Source of the DNA: Sialis fuliginosa | Taxonomy: Eukaryota; Arthropoda; Insecta; Megaloptera; Sialidae | Length of the DNA: 64,000 nucleotides | Assembly (NCBI GenBank): GCA_961205875.1 | Contig: OY540813.1 | Span: forward strand, 6,729,001 to 6,793,000 | Direction of reading: 5' to 3' | Shown: positions 33,661 to 44,479 of the stretch, piece by piece | Layout of the letters: every line of letters starts with the position of its first letter | Position numbering within the stretch: position 1 is the first letter of the stretch | Notes under the pieces: model-generated | Seen by the model: only the letters and a program-made list of their open reading frames with translations | Told to the model about the DNA's origin: nothing | Databases searched by the model: none | Made by a program: the position numbers and the translations under genes

Positions 33661-34360
33661 TTTAACACTTAAACATTTTGCCCCATCTACCTCTTCATAG
33701 ATAGGATTTCGATTTGAATATTCAATTACAAAATGAACAATAATAGTTAATTTCACATATTATTTATAATAATACAAATATGTGAAGTTTATGTCGCCAT
33801 TTGTATGTCAGGCTAAAGACTTTTCAACCCATGTAGTAGGTATGAATTATAGATAAAATCTTAGAATTTTTTTAAAGCACAGATAAATCTTAAAAAATAT
33901 TTCCTTGTGCCATTCGATACTTTTTGCAGAATCTATTCATTCGATATTTTTGTTTATTGTGTAATTTTTCACAGTTCTTAAAAAGGGTTGACAAATAAGA
34001 AAGGTTTAAACTGTTAACTTACCTGGAAAACATCTTTACAACTTTAATCTATACAATACCAATGTCTAGGTGTAGAGAAGTGAAGAGTGTACATTGTATT
34101 TGTAAATACGTTTGTGTGCATTTACAAATAATGATGTATCACATACATCTAACCTTTGCGGTCTACAAGAATGTCAAAAGAATGCGTGGGAATATTTTAA
34201 ATAACAACGAGAATAATAAAAACATAACAATTGAACTGATTTTTTTCTTTTCTATAATAAAACGTTTTACTATTTCAGTTCCGTGATTTAGTAAATGCTA
34301 AAATCTTCAAATTTTCTCTTCTTTATTTTGGTGTTAAATACCATAGATTACATTAATATA

Positions 34361-34745
34361 CTGGGTGTTAAAAAAAAAAGTTATGAATTAAAATTTTTAT
34401 TTCAAAAATTAAACTGCTTACGAAAAAACTTTTCAGACAAAAGTAACTCATTTTAGAGAGAGCAAAATCATGATATATTTATTTGTGATAGCTTTTATGG
34501 TAACTATGATTTTTTGAAGGAGAATCAAAAATTAAGTTTGATATTTTTTGACGTAAAATCAAATCCTTAAAACAGAAATAAAGGTTTGCATATAAAAATC
34601 AAACTTACCATTAAAGAGCCATTAAAATCACCCCCAAATAAAAATGAAAAATATTATATTACATCCTCCAAACTGAATAATTTAATTTATCTGAAAAGTT
34701 TTTTTTGCAAATAACTTTTTTCAACAATAAAATTATTATTCGATG
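34361..34745. mobile_element. MITE family M2, copy 2
   Basis: CTGGGTGTTAAAAAAAAAAG after TA begins the left arm. AAATTTTTATTTCAAAAATT, AAACTGCTTACGAAAAAACT and CAGACAAAAGTAACTCA match copy 1 at 20554. The right arm has ATCCTCCAAACTGAATAATT and AAGTTTTTTTTGCAAATAAC. Its outer end has decayed. The hexamer run of copy 1 is absent. Confidence 0.75.
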
Positions 34746-35395
34746 GTACAATATAAATAATTTATTTCTTTTGGTAAATTTTTTTATTTCGAATAGGAAC
34801 CTACATTGTTCTATATATTTTAAACCTTAACACATTTTATATTGTTAACCTTCAGTACAGTTCTAATAGTTCCATTATCTTATAATTCTATTCAGAACAT
34901 CTGATTTTTTTTATAATTCAGATCTTTTTGTTTTTATGACGTTCCAGGGTCATAATTAATAACAAATTATGTTTTAACCAATTATATTTGTATATGCCTC
35001 ATAGCAGTATAACAATGATTTATTCTTTGTTCAACTGTTCTTCACACAAAAAAATGACAGCTGAAGAATTTTGTTATTGTGATAATATAATTCCTTGATA
35101 TTGATACTCTAAACACTTTTTTATACAGTAAGTAGATATAATCATACATATATTAAACATAGTGTGTTTAATATATGATATAATACATGTTATTATTACT
35201 TACAATTTCGAAGAAAGATTAAAATAATGTGCTACTTTAAATGATAAAGCATTTTCGGTTATTTTGAAAAAATGTGGAGTGTCAAAAAATCAAGGTTAGC
35301 AATAAATGACGCATGAACTTAATGTCTGGAAAATCCCTCTTTAACGAATTTATTTTTTATTGGATGTTATTTGGTACATATTTATTTATAGATAA
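34746..35395. other. AT-rich stretch with one hairpin
   Basis: No gene recognised. A perfect 13-bp hairpin lies at 35147-35177. Confidence 0.5.
35147..35177. repeat. Perfect 13-bp hairpin
   Basis: CATATATTAAACA (35147-35159) and TGTTTAATATATG (35165-35177) are exact reverse complements around the loop TAGTG. It is AT-rich; no function is assigned. Confidence 0.7.
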
Positions 35396-35575
35396 CTAGC
35401 TGTTATCCACGACATCGCCCTCGTGGAATTTGTATTTTTTTATCTAATCAATTTTTCGGGATACAAAGTAGCCTATCCTCAGGATGCAAGCTATCTTCCT
35501 GTCAAAAATCGTTCGGTTCAGCAGTTTAACCGTGCAAGGTAACAAGCAGAGAGAGTTGCATTTGCATGGTTTAAC
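35396..35575 (-). mobile_element. Helitron H2 fragment (3' end, reverse)
   Basis: On the minus strand the end reads CCACGAGGGCGATGTCGTGG, a 6-bp stem hairpin, then ATAACAG and the terminal CTAG followed by T. A hairpin shortly before CTAG with T outside is the hallmark of a Helitron 3' end. The rest has AGCCTATCCTCAGGATGCAA and GGTTCAGCAGTTTAACCGTG, shared with 38275-38517. The 5' terminus is missing. Confidence 0.8.
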
Positions 35576-35869
35576 TCTTATTTTAATTAAAAGATTTACT
35601 AAAAATCATTTTAGACTTTAAAAGTCATGTCAATAAAATCAAAATGATTTACTGCCACATAAATCATTCAATGGAAAGGGTTAAATAACATATTTTAACC
35701 CTCGTCATACAACGGTTTGTTAAAATCGACAGTGCACTTTTTACAGCATAAAAATGCAGCGGCAATGGCCATCGAGAGAGAGGAGAAGAAAGAAAATATC
35801 TGACCGTACCGGTTATATGTGTATAATAACGTAATTTCCGCATCAACAACGCAATATCTCAGCAGGCCT

Positions 35870-35975
35870 TGACCGTGACCACTCGGCGTCGCGGGACGGG
35901 AAGAGACACGTCGTTATGCCCCCCTCTACCCTTCCCCCAACCCGTATCGCTCCACACCGCTGCCTTCTAGATCAA
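35870..35975. promoter_or_regulatory. GC-rich island
   Basis: TTGACCGTGACCACTCGGCG, TCGCGGGACGGGAAGAGACA and a CCCCCCTCTACCCTTCCCCC stretch. It is CpG-rich compared with its surroundings. A regulatory role is only inferred from composition. Confidence 0.25.
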
Positions 35976-36523
35976 CATGAACAATGTTTTCTTAACTGAA
36001 ATTCTGCAATAGATTTATATTATTAATTTTTTAATGTATGTATTTTTTATTTCTTTTAAAACTACTATAGCATCATGAAAGAAAATTATATTTGAAATAA
36101 GTAACTACAATATTTAGTAACGTTTCTTTTCTGTAAAAGGGGGTCCATTGTCCAATGTCCCATTTTCGGCGTGACAACTCCGCTACCAACTCGCTTTTTT
36201 TTTAAATAACTCTTTATAATCTATATAAAAATTTTGGTATGTTCTAATAAAATTATTGACTTAAAAAAATAAATACGTTATTAAGACATATAAAGGTAAT
36301 TAAGAAATTTTATAAAAATACAATAAAAAATGTTTTTCATTTTCATAACGTAGAAAAATTATAACGAAGAATTTTAATTCTGGCCACAACTTTTTTCAGT
36401 CATATAATTGTATATGCATTTTGTAAAAGATAAAAAATAATTTTCAATTTTCTTCATAGAAATATCAGTTTATCACTTTATACGTCACAAAGTTGAAGTA
36501 TTTTATACAATGCAAGACTAATA

Positions 36524-36799
36524 TCCGGTATTATAAAGGAGCTAACAAATTTGCAAGCTAGCAAGCAATTTCAAATGAGGTATTAATTCTGTGATAGTAC
36601 CTATGGATTAGTTATGGAATTTAGAGCAGTGATACCTCAATAACTCTGACCGTACAAAATAATTTTCATAATATCACCACTGTTTTAATACCGTTGTACA
36701 CTTCATGATACTTCAAGAGAACTGTCAGATAGGTTTGAAACCTCATTTGAAAGTGCTTGTAAGCTTGAAAATTTTGTTGGTTCGTTTATAATACCGGAC
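36524..36799. mobile_element. MITE with TCCGGTATTATAAA inverted ends
   Basis: Left TCCGGTATTATAAAGGAGCT and right (reverse complement) TCCGGTATTATAAACGAACC. The arms continue AACAAA-TTTGCAAGCTAGCA mirrored by TGCTTGTAAGCTTGAAAATT, and both reach TTTCAAATGAGGT. The target duplication is unclear. No frame is present, so the element is non-autonomous and unclassified. Confidence 0.85.
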
Positions 36800-37832
36800 A
36801 TAAAAATGAATATCTACTGCATTATGTAATGCAAATTTATGTAAGTACAGTATTCAGCATGATGTATTAGAAGATTGAATACCACTGCAACGGCATAGAA
36901 CATTCACTAAATCACCAGTTCTCATACGTATCGCGAACAGATTATATTATTACGGTGCTAATGATTACATAATTTATGTAAAAAAATAACAGAATGAATT
37001 TATGGCTCCTGTGGATAATTGTTATGCTATGATTTCGTTCCGCACAGATGTGCCAATACGTGTACATATATAATATATAAATATGCACATACGCACACTC
37101 CAGGGACGGACTTAAAATCTGCGATAATATAACCCCTATCGACAAGTCTTATTCAAATATTTTAACATATTCAATAACCATGCATGACTTCCATGTTCCA
37201 TTATATTTTTTTCTAATTTAAAATATACCAAACAGTAGAGTTTACTAGAAAACTTTTATACGATACAATTATTTTTACAAATGATATCGCGAACGAAATA
37301 AAATTTATGGACACATCACACAAACAGACAGACATTCGCATTGTCATAGCTGCCATGCGGAAACCACTTTTTTGACCCTATGTATATCACAAATCACAAT
37401 AGTTAAGTTTCATTAGGAATGTGGAAGTATATTTCTACATTCCAAATGATATATATTATTTTTATATGATATAAATCACCCAAGCAGAGATTAAAATAAA
37501 TTAGTAAAATATAAAGAAACAGATTGATGTGGGTACCTAAGCAAATTCTTAAAAAGACAAAATAATAGAAAGATGCAAAACTCTATAAACTTTATTCCAT
37601 AACTGCAGTATTTTTTACATATGTATATATACATATATAAACCAAACAAAATCAAAGAGTATATTAGCAAATGTTATAAATAATTATATTCTTCGGTTAA
37701 TTGATTGGGATGACAACAACCTAAAAAACGAGATTCGCTTCCGCTTGCAAATATAGTTTTAAAAGAACATCAAAACCTAAAATAATAATCGACAGTATCA
37801 ATTCAAAAATCACTAATATTTGGTATCAGGTA
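36800..37832. other. AT-rich stretch, no gene seen
   Basis: The minus-strand frame 36942-37145 shows no recognised motif. (CATA)-type runs occur. ACAAACAGACAGACATTCGC near 37320 resembles transposon tails. Confidence 0.45.
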
Positions 37833-38071
37833 CACAGGTAGAAAAGTGACTTGGACCAAGAAAATCTTGTTTTATATATAACGAAAACAATATTTCTTAA
37901 TATAAGAATTTATTCTTAATCCAAGTATATTATTGTTTTCGTTCAACAATATTTCTTTAAATGGAAATAACAATTTTCTGGATTAAGAGTATATTCTTAA
38001 ATTAAGAAAATATTTTTTTTGTTATATAGAAAACAAGGACTTCTTGGCCCAAATCAACCTTTCTACCAGTG
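37833..38071. mobile_element. TA-flanked MITE with CACWGGTAGAAA ends
   Basis: Left CACAGGTAGAAAAGTGACTT and right (reverse complement) CACTGGTAGAAAGGTTGATT. The arms continue GGACCAAGAA mirrored by TTCTTGGCCC, then CTTGTTTT-TATATAAC. TA lies on both sides (37831-37832 and 38072-38073). A second, inner palindrome (AAAACAATA...TATTGTTTTC) occupies the centre. It is a small Tc1/mariner-like foldback MITE with no transposase. Confidence 0.85.
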
Positions 38072-38274
38072 TATATACAATAATATACATACATATATAT
38101 GTATGTAATACTTTTATTACTAGTAACTAGTAGACATAATCAGACAAACCAATAGACAGTATAGTTTACAATTCAGGACCCTGCTATATAAGGAAGGATA
38201 TTCAATTAGAAACTTTGCATAGAAAATATGCGTATGTAATAGTCCTATGAAAATACCTTTTTAATTATAGTAGA

Positions 38275-38517
38275 CTAGTTGTTACCTGCGACTTCGTTCG
38301 TCGTGGAATTTAGGTTAGACCCATGAAGAAGAAAAAGGTTAGATAATATAAATTTCTGTTATGATAGTCGATAAAGCATTGTCTATATCCTTCCTCAGGA
38401 TACAAGCTATCTCTCTACCAAATTTCATCAAGATCGGTTTAGCGGTTAAGTCCTGAAAAGGTAAAAAACAAACAGACAGAGAGTCACACTTTCGCATTTA
38501 TAATATTAGTATCCGGA
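38275..38517 (-). mobile_element. Small Helitron H2, near-complete (reverse)
   Basis: On the minus strand the element starts TCCGGATACTAATATTATAA followed by ATGCGAAAG, with a CTGTCTGTTTG run. It ends with the hairpin CGACGAACGAAGTCG, then CAGGTAACAACTAG and T. At about 243 bp it has no Rep/helicase and is a non-autonomous Helitron. The internal GGATACAAGCTATCTCTCTA and ATCGGTTTAGCGGTTAAGTC are shared with the fragment at 35396-35575. Confidence 0.8.
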
Positions 38518-39670
38518 AAAAAAAGAACGATATAGTCTGAAATCTTAAACTCAGAATTCCGCCATATAAAAACACCCAACTAAACTTATTCAAATGTCTA
38601 GACTAGAATATCCCTTTAACTATTTACCTGTTTTTTATAAGTCCATCCCTGATGCATGCACACCTTTTGTCATCAATATATGTAATGATGTAAAATTAGC
38701 TAAGGTTTGATTACATACATTTACATACGCACCGTAATGTAGTAAAATAAGTATAATCGAATTAATAGATGCGAACACTCATATATGTTATTATCATCAT
38801 TGTTGTTTCTCTTTCATCAATGACGATTTGGTTTGGTTAGTAATTGCAAACCTTATATTGCATATATATTATAAGCATAAACTCGAATACCTTACTTTAT
38901 CTATGTATTTTACTATAGTGTTTTCTCACATTTATGTTTACGTTTATTTGTATTTAGTCGTCAAAAACTTGTTTGAAAATGTAACATCTCACGACATTTT
39001 ATAATTGTAACCATGTTTTTTAATATTTTGTTATCTTCATTCTTGGCGACCATCATTACTTCTTTACTTAAGTTAAGATATTTTTGTACCTTATATCTTA
39101 ATTAGGATATGAGTTTAACTTTATTTTTTAAATCCTTAAAAAAAATTTTTCATTAAAATGTCAATTTCACATATATAGACCACGCTACAGTGGCTTTATA
39201 TAATTCTACTATGTTTTTATCAGTCTCTAGTTAGAGGTAAGAATTTTTAAATGTTTTAAATTTGTTTAGAATATAAGTGGTATTTTGCTTCTATTGTTGG
39301 ACATATGTCTTTATTGTATTGTTTGTTCAACTATTGTAATATACTAATGTTATAGATGTTAATTTTAAAACAATTTATTTTATATATAAAAGAATTACAT
39401 TTTAACTGGTTTTAATTATATTATAATTTTATAGATTATTTTTATTATGTGCAATTGTTTCTATATTCTTAATTGTATTATATTGTTGTAGATTGTATAA
39501 TTAAAAAAAATACTTTTACTGAAGATGGGGAGAAATAAACCCCGAAACGTATTAAAATTAAACTGAATACATATCAAATTGGAATTTTTATTTTATTTTG
39601 ACCATTACCCCAAAAAACCCTTGTAAGAAAAATTGAAAAAAATGGTCATCTACAACAATGGAATATATTA
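38518..39670. other. AT-rich stretch, no gene seen
   Basis: No coding frame. At about 39527 GAAGATGGGGAGAAATAAAC followed by CCCGAAACG is a weak echo of the GAAGATG...GAAACG core seen in FB-A. Confidence 0.45.
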
Positions 39671-40560
39671 TCCTTATCCTTAATATATATAAAGCTCAAC
39701 GTCTCTCTGTCTGTCTGTCTGTCTGTCTGTCCGTTAGTTACCTTATCACTCGAGAACCACTTATCCGATTTACGAGTTTTTTTTTTTAATTCATAGGTAC
39801 GTTCTCTGGCCAGGTTATAGGCTATATTTTTTTACGTTAGGTAACATAACAACAAAGCAGTGACGATAATAGTAAATCAAGTCGGAAAAAATTTTGCCGT
39901 CGGCGCGCTGTTTTGTAATACGCTGCCTAAACCGTTCAATATAGAACAAAATAATGTATTAAAGAATTGTGTAGAATCAAAAGTTCTACAATTAAGTCAG
40001 CGACACGATATGTCTAACTTTTATATTTAAGCCACAATGACTGCTTATATGTTACAAAAAAAACATAAAATATTTGGGTTTTGTTTACATGGACTTATGA
40101 CCTGCAAAACATTAATCCTTATCGAAATAAATGATTTCATCGTCATAAGTACTTAATGTAGATATAGTTTGCCATTTACAGCATCCAATTTGGTCGTATA
40201 GTTTAGAAAATATCTTAAAATATATTTATAAAGGTAACATTTTAAATGTATGGTGTCGTGCCGCATCGAAGCGATGTACATCAGACTGGATTCGCTTACG
40301 TTCGGTAGATATTCGGAGTCCCTCGGCTGACGTTTGAGTTAATTTTGTTTTCAATAATTAACATTTAAATTTAAACAGAACACAAATTATTTGTACTTTT
40401 TTCTTCTGATTCGTTTTTGTTAGGTAATTTAGGTATTGATAAATTATTATTACAATAATAACTAATCGTGTTTGTACTTAATTAATTAAACTATATTTTT
40501 CAAAAATCCTAAACAATAATTCCGTAGTCTACGCGAGCGAAGCCGCGTGGGCCCAGCTAG
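39671..40560 (+). mobile_element. Complete non-autonomous Helitron H1
   Basis: It starts TCCTTATCCTTAATATATAT after an A (39670) and ends CTAG (40557-40560) before a T (40561). This is the A^T insertion and 5'-TC...CTAG-3' termini of Helitrons. A 5-bp stem hairpin ACGCG (40531-40535) / CGCGT (40544-40548) lies eight bases upstream of CTAG. A (CTGT)n run follows the 5' end. No Rep/helicase frame occurs in its 890 bp. Two 5'-derived reverse fragments lie at 11293-11732 and 31640-32174. Confidence 0.9.
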
Positions 40561-40580
40561 TACATACATATATGCGAATA

Positions 40581-40966
40581 AGGTAAAGGCACCAGTTATG
40601 GCCGCTATAAGAGCAAGGTTTACTGTTTTTGTGATTGACGGGTTTCTTTTTTGTAATTATCATAAACTCGTGTTACTAATAAAACAAGCAACTCTTTATT
40701 TAATCAATTTAATTACCAAAGTCCGCAAATATAGTTTGTTTTTTAAATTATAGCCTTTTATTTTGTTCATGTTTTTTCTCCAGTAATGGATAAAATAAAA
40801 CCAGTAATGAGCACGTAGTGATGGACACTTGTTAATTATTACAAAATGATAAGTAATACGACACAAATATTTAAAAGAAAGAATCGTCTTTGAAACAATG
40901 TAAAGCAGTTGCTATGATAATATAATAATTAATAAATAAATTATACTAATAATTAGTTTAAATGTA
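40581..40966 (-). mobile_element. MITE family M1, copy D (reverse)
   Basis: It begins AGGTAAAGGCACCAGTTATG after TA. This is the 3' terminal inverted repeat of the family, so the copy is read in reverse. It then runs through ATCAATTTAATTACCAAAGT, TTATAGCCTTTTATTTTGTT, TACAAAATGATAAGTAATAC and TACTAATAATTAGTTTAAAT. The 5' end is missing. The 68-codon frame 40547-40753 spans the Helitron end and this MITE and is not a gene. Confidence 0.85.
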
Positions 40967-42504
40967 CATCGTTTAAACTAAATGGATATCATTTTTTTTA
41001 ATTTCTAATAAAACAATTAAAATAAACTAAAAAATAATGCTAATTTTAACTAAAATAATTAGTATAAGTATACAAAAAAAATTTATAAAATTGTGGCAAA
41101 TTTTTTACCTCGAACTAAGAAAAATAAAATTATTTAAAAAAATATTCAACAATGAGATGTATGTATGTAGATATAACTAAAATCTGTAACTTAACAGACC
41201 ATTAAGATATCCAATTAACTTTCTGATCATCAACTTCATACGTTTTCAATTTTCCATTGAAGCATTAAATTAAACGTTCTATAGAACTTTTGTTATTACC
41301 ATCCAAGATTGGCTCGCTTGTACATAATTTCCTGAAACTATTAGATATTTTGTATTCGTGACAATGTAATAACGTAAAATCTTAAAAAGAAGTTAAGGTA
41401 AAAAACAATTTATTTTAATGACTATTTTATATCGATGGATAGTAAATTTTATTTGTGACGACTATTTAAGGTAAAACTAGTACTTACTATACAGCAATAA
41501 GATTTTATTGGTACTAAATCAAACGTTGAAAACAATCGCCGTAAAACAGTAGTTTAAAATGCAAAATATCTAATAAATGTCTCATTCTAGGTCATAAAAT
41601 GTAATTAATTAAGATAGAAAAAATTTTATGTGGATTGGCGAAATTAAAAAAGATCAAAACGTTCTTTTTTAAATTACAGAAACTAATTTGCATTTGTAAA
41701 AACTAAATATGGTAATGTAGAAAAAAAAATCCGTTGCGGTTATAATTTTAAATTTTATTTTATATGACTTTATTTAAATATGTACATAAAACTTAAGTAG
41801 GTATTTAATACAGAAAAAAATAACTGAAATTTCGATTTTATTTTCTAGCCATTACTATTATTAATGAAAAGAAAAGATGCATTAAGGGGCTAAATCAACT
41901 CCCGGTGCATAATGCAGGACCGCAGTTATTTTTAGGTACACATGTATATAAAAATGTAAGGTATCCAAAATAAATATAGCTACCAAAGTAAAAAAAATAC
42001 GATTTTTAATCAATGTTGATCAATGGTTCCATATTAATTAATCAGGCAATATAGGCCCTTATAACCACTCCTTCTTTGCAAAATATTTTTACGCTTTATA
42101 ATTTTAAATTGTAATTACTACTAATATATGTCATTATTTTGTAATATATTAAGGAAATGACATCTGCTTAGCAAAATCGAACATTAAAATTCAAAACATA
42201 GTAAATTAATTACATTAATTATTAACAGAAAAAAACGTGTTATATACATATATATATTATGAATATTTAATTCGATATTTGGCGCTATAAATTATTATAC
42301 CTACATTCGTCATTACATGTTAATGATATTAAAGATAATCTTACCAAACAGTAGAATTAATATTCTAAATGTACGAATTTTTTTCACGTTATGTAGGTTT
42401 TATGACAATTTTTTTATTTATCTGGGAAATTGATATATGATATGATATACATATGATTGATTTTATTTGAGGTAAATTCACTAACTGTAATGTTCAGTTT
42501 AGAT
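40967..42504. other. AT-rich stretch, no gene seen
   Basis: Nothing recognised; only short frames. Confidence 0.55.
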
Positions 42505-42785
42505 CAGCAGTACCCAAACTACAACCCACAAATGGTTTATCTTCAGCCAGTGACGTAAACTATGTATATTTTCTTTATTGAAGATTTTGTTCAAAATATT
42601 AACTTCAGAAAACTTTTGATTTTAAAAATATCTAAAAATTATTAAAAATCGCATTTTTAAGGTATTCTTAATTTTTATTTAAATTGTATTTTATGAATTT
42701 ATTTTTACTGTGAACATAAGACTTGCACATATTTCAAAATTTTATATACATATTAATCTTTCCTGAAAAAGGTTGGTGACCCCTG
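42505..42785. mobile_element. hAT-like MITE, decayed
   Basis: It begins CAGCAGTACCCAAACTACAA and ends, in reverse complement, CAGGGGTCACCAACCTTTTT. CAG...CTG ends with a CCAAACT/CCAACCT wording are typical of hAT elements. The 8 bp outside are GTTTAGAT (42497-42504) and GACTAGAT (42786-42793), matching at six of eight positions, as expected of an old hAT target duplication. It is 281 bp with no frame. Confidence 0.75.
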
Positions 42786-44298
42786 GACTAGATATATTAA
42801 CTAATATCTTTATTAAAATATGACATCAACAATATAGAATCGCTTAAATATAGTAAAATATAAAAAGTAAAACAGTTGAAGAGTTTTTTATTTGGAACAT
42901 CTTCAATTTGATTAATGGTTTTGTTTAAATTGCATGTAATAAATAATTCATTGACTGCTGAGACCTAGGGAATGAAATATTAGATAGAATAATCTTTTTT
43001 TCAAGTACGAAAAGGCTTGACATGTGCGGATGCTTTAAATAAGTTCTAACATTTATCAAATCGTTAGGCGAAAAACAAATAAATATTATTGTCTTATAAA
43101 TAAAAAAGTGATGAACTAATTTTATTATAACTATGTTTAAATTTAAATATAAATATCATTTTAAAAGCTGTATAAATAAACTGAATAGAAATTCCCGCGA
43201 CTTCAGCCGCGTTATTTTTTGAAAGTCCAATCATTATGTGACATACATAATTACTCAATATAAATGGTTGGTACATTTAAAACAACATCAAACTATATTT
43301 TCATTTACATACAAGATATTTTTAAAAAATGTTGAATAGCTGTAACTATGGGGTTAAGTTACATTTAAGTTCTCTCTTCATATTACCGAATCAGTTTCGA
43401 GTGATTTTTTATAGCTTTTTTAGTTCTGGATATAAAGCAAATTTTTAAATTGACACCATGTATCTCATTAAATGGTGAGCTTTTCCATATATTTTTTTTT
43501 TCAAAAACGGTCGATTTTGGGCGTAAAAATCAAAAATGTTTTTTGAAAATTTCATCACGTATTTATAACATAAAAATACATATTTCCTCTTCTTTGATTT
43601 TGATTTTTACGTTAATTATTGCATTATTAGTGATAAAAAAAGTTTTTCGACATTTTTTTTTTGTTTTTTGAGGTTAGAATGCGTTTGGAAAATAACACTT
43701 CCTATATAGTTCTATAGTCTATTAAATTATAAGAATTTAATTTTGTTTTATTATTTTTCTACGACCTATAGAACCGGAGATATTTCAAAATTTTCAATGT
43801 AAAATTTAAAAAATCCAACTTCCTGAATGCATCACTTCAAAATACTAATTTCCCTCTACTAAAATAACAATTCCAAAAAATATCAAATAGGATATTGCTA
43901 TTAAATCGGCATTTATACTCAACAAAAACAGTATGATAACTTATAAAACTATAATTACAATAACTTATTAAAATATGTTTTACCATTCATTAAAATCACC
44001 AGAGTATCATATGTTTATTTACTGGTATATCTAAGTACATAAATTATATGGTAGTGAATAAAGTTTATTTAATTTTATAGAGAGTATTTATGACCAATAA
44101 GAGGTTTGATTTTCAATGTCAATAATGTTTCTCAATGACAAACAACAAAACAAAATTATGATCGGTATGAATACGGATTCGAAGATTTCGAGTTGTCCAC
44201 CTACGAATCATCAGTTCGTTTTTGGAAATGTGTAGGTGTTTCGATATTTATGGTTTATTTTTAATTAATAAACAAAATCAAAATGGATTTAACTTATA
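42786..44298. other. AT-rich stretch, no gene seen
   Basis: It contains an unclassified TE-like stretch around 43440-43800 (AAAACGGTCGATTTTGGGCG, TATAGAACCGGAGATATTTC). The frame 43450-43671 lies in it. No gene is supported. Confidence 0.45.
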
Positions 44299-44479
44299 AG
44301 GTACTGGCACCAGTTATGGCCACTATAAGGCTTCTTTTTTGTAATTGTCATAAACTCATGTTACTAATAAAACAAGTTACTCTTTATTTAATCAATTTAA
44401 TTACCAAAGTCTGCAAATATAGTTTATATTTTAAATTATAGCCTTTTATTTTACTTATGGAATAAGTAAAACCAGTAAT
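44299..44479 (-). mobile_element. MITE family M1, copy E (reverse, 3' end)
   Basis: It begins AGGTACTGGCACCAGTTATG after TA and shares with copy D the order GGCTTCTTTTTTGTAATT, CATAAACTC-TGTTACTAAT, ATCAATTTAATTACCAAAGT, TAGCCTTTTATTTTAC and AACCAGTAAT. It ends there. Confidence 0.85.

Noticed and set aside
39700-39732. (CTGT)n run as an independent microsatellite
   Set aside because: It is part of the conserved 5' region of Helitron H1. The other copies have shorter CAGA/CTGT runs at the same place.
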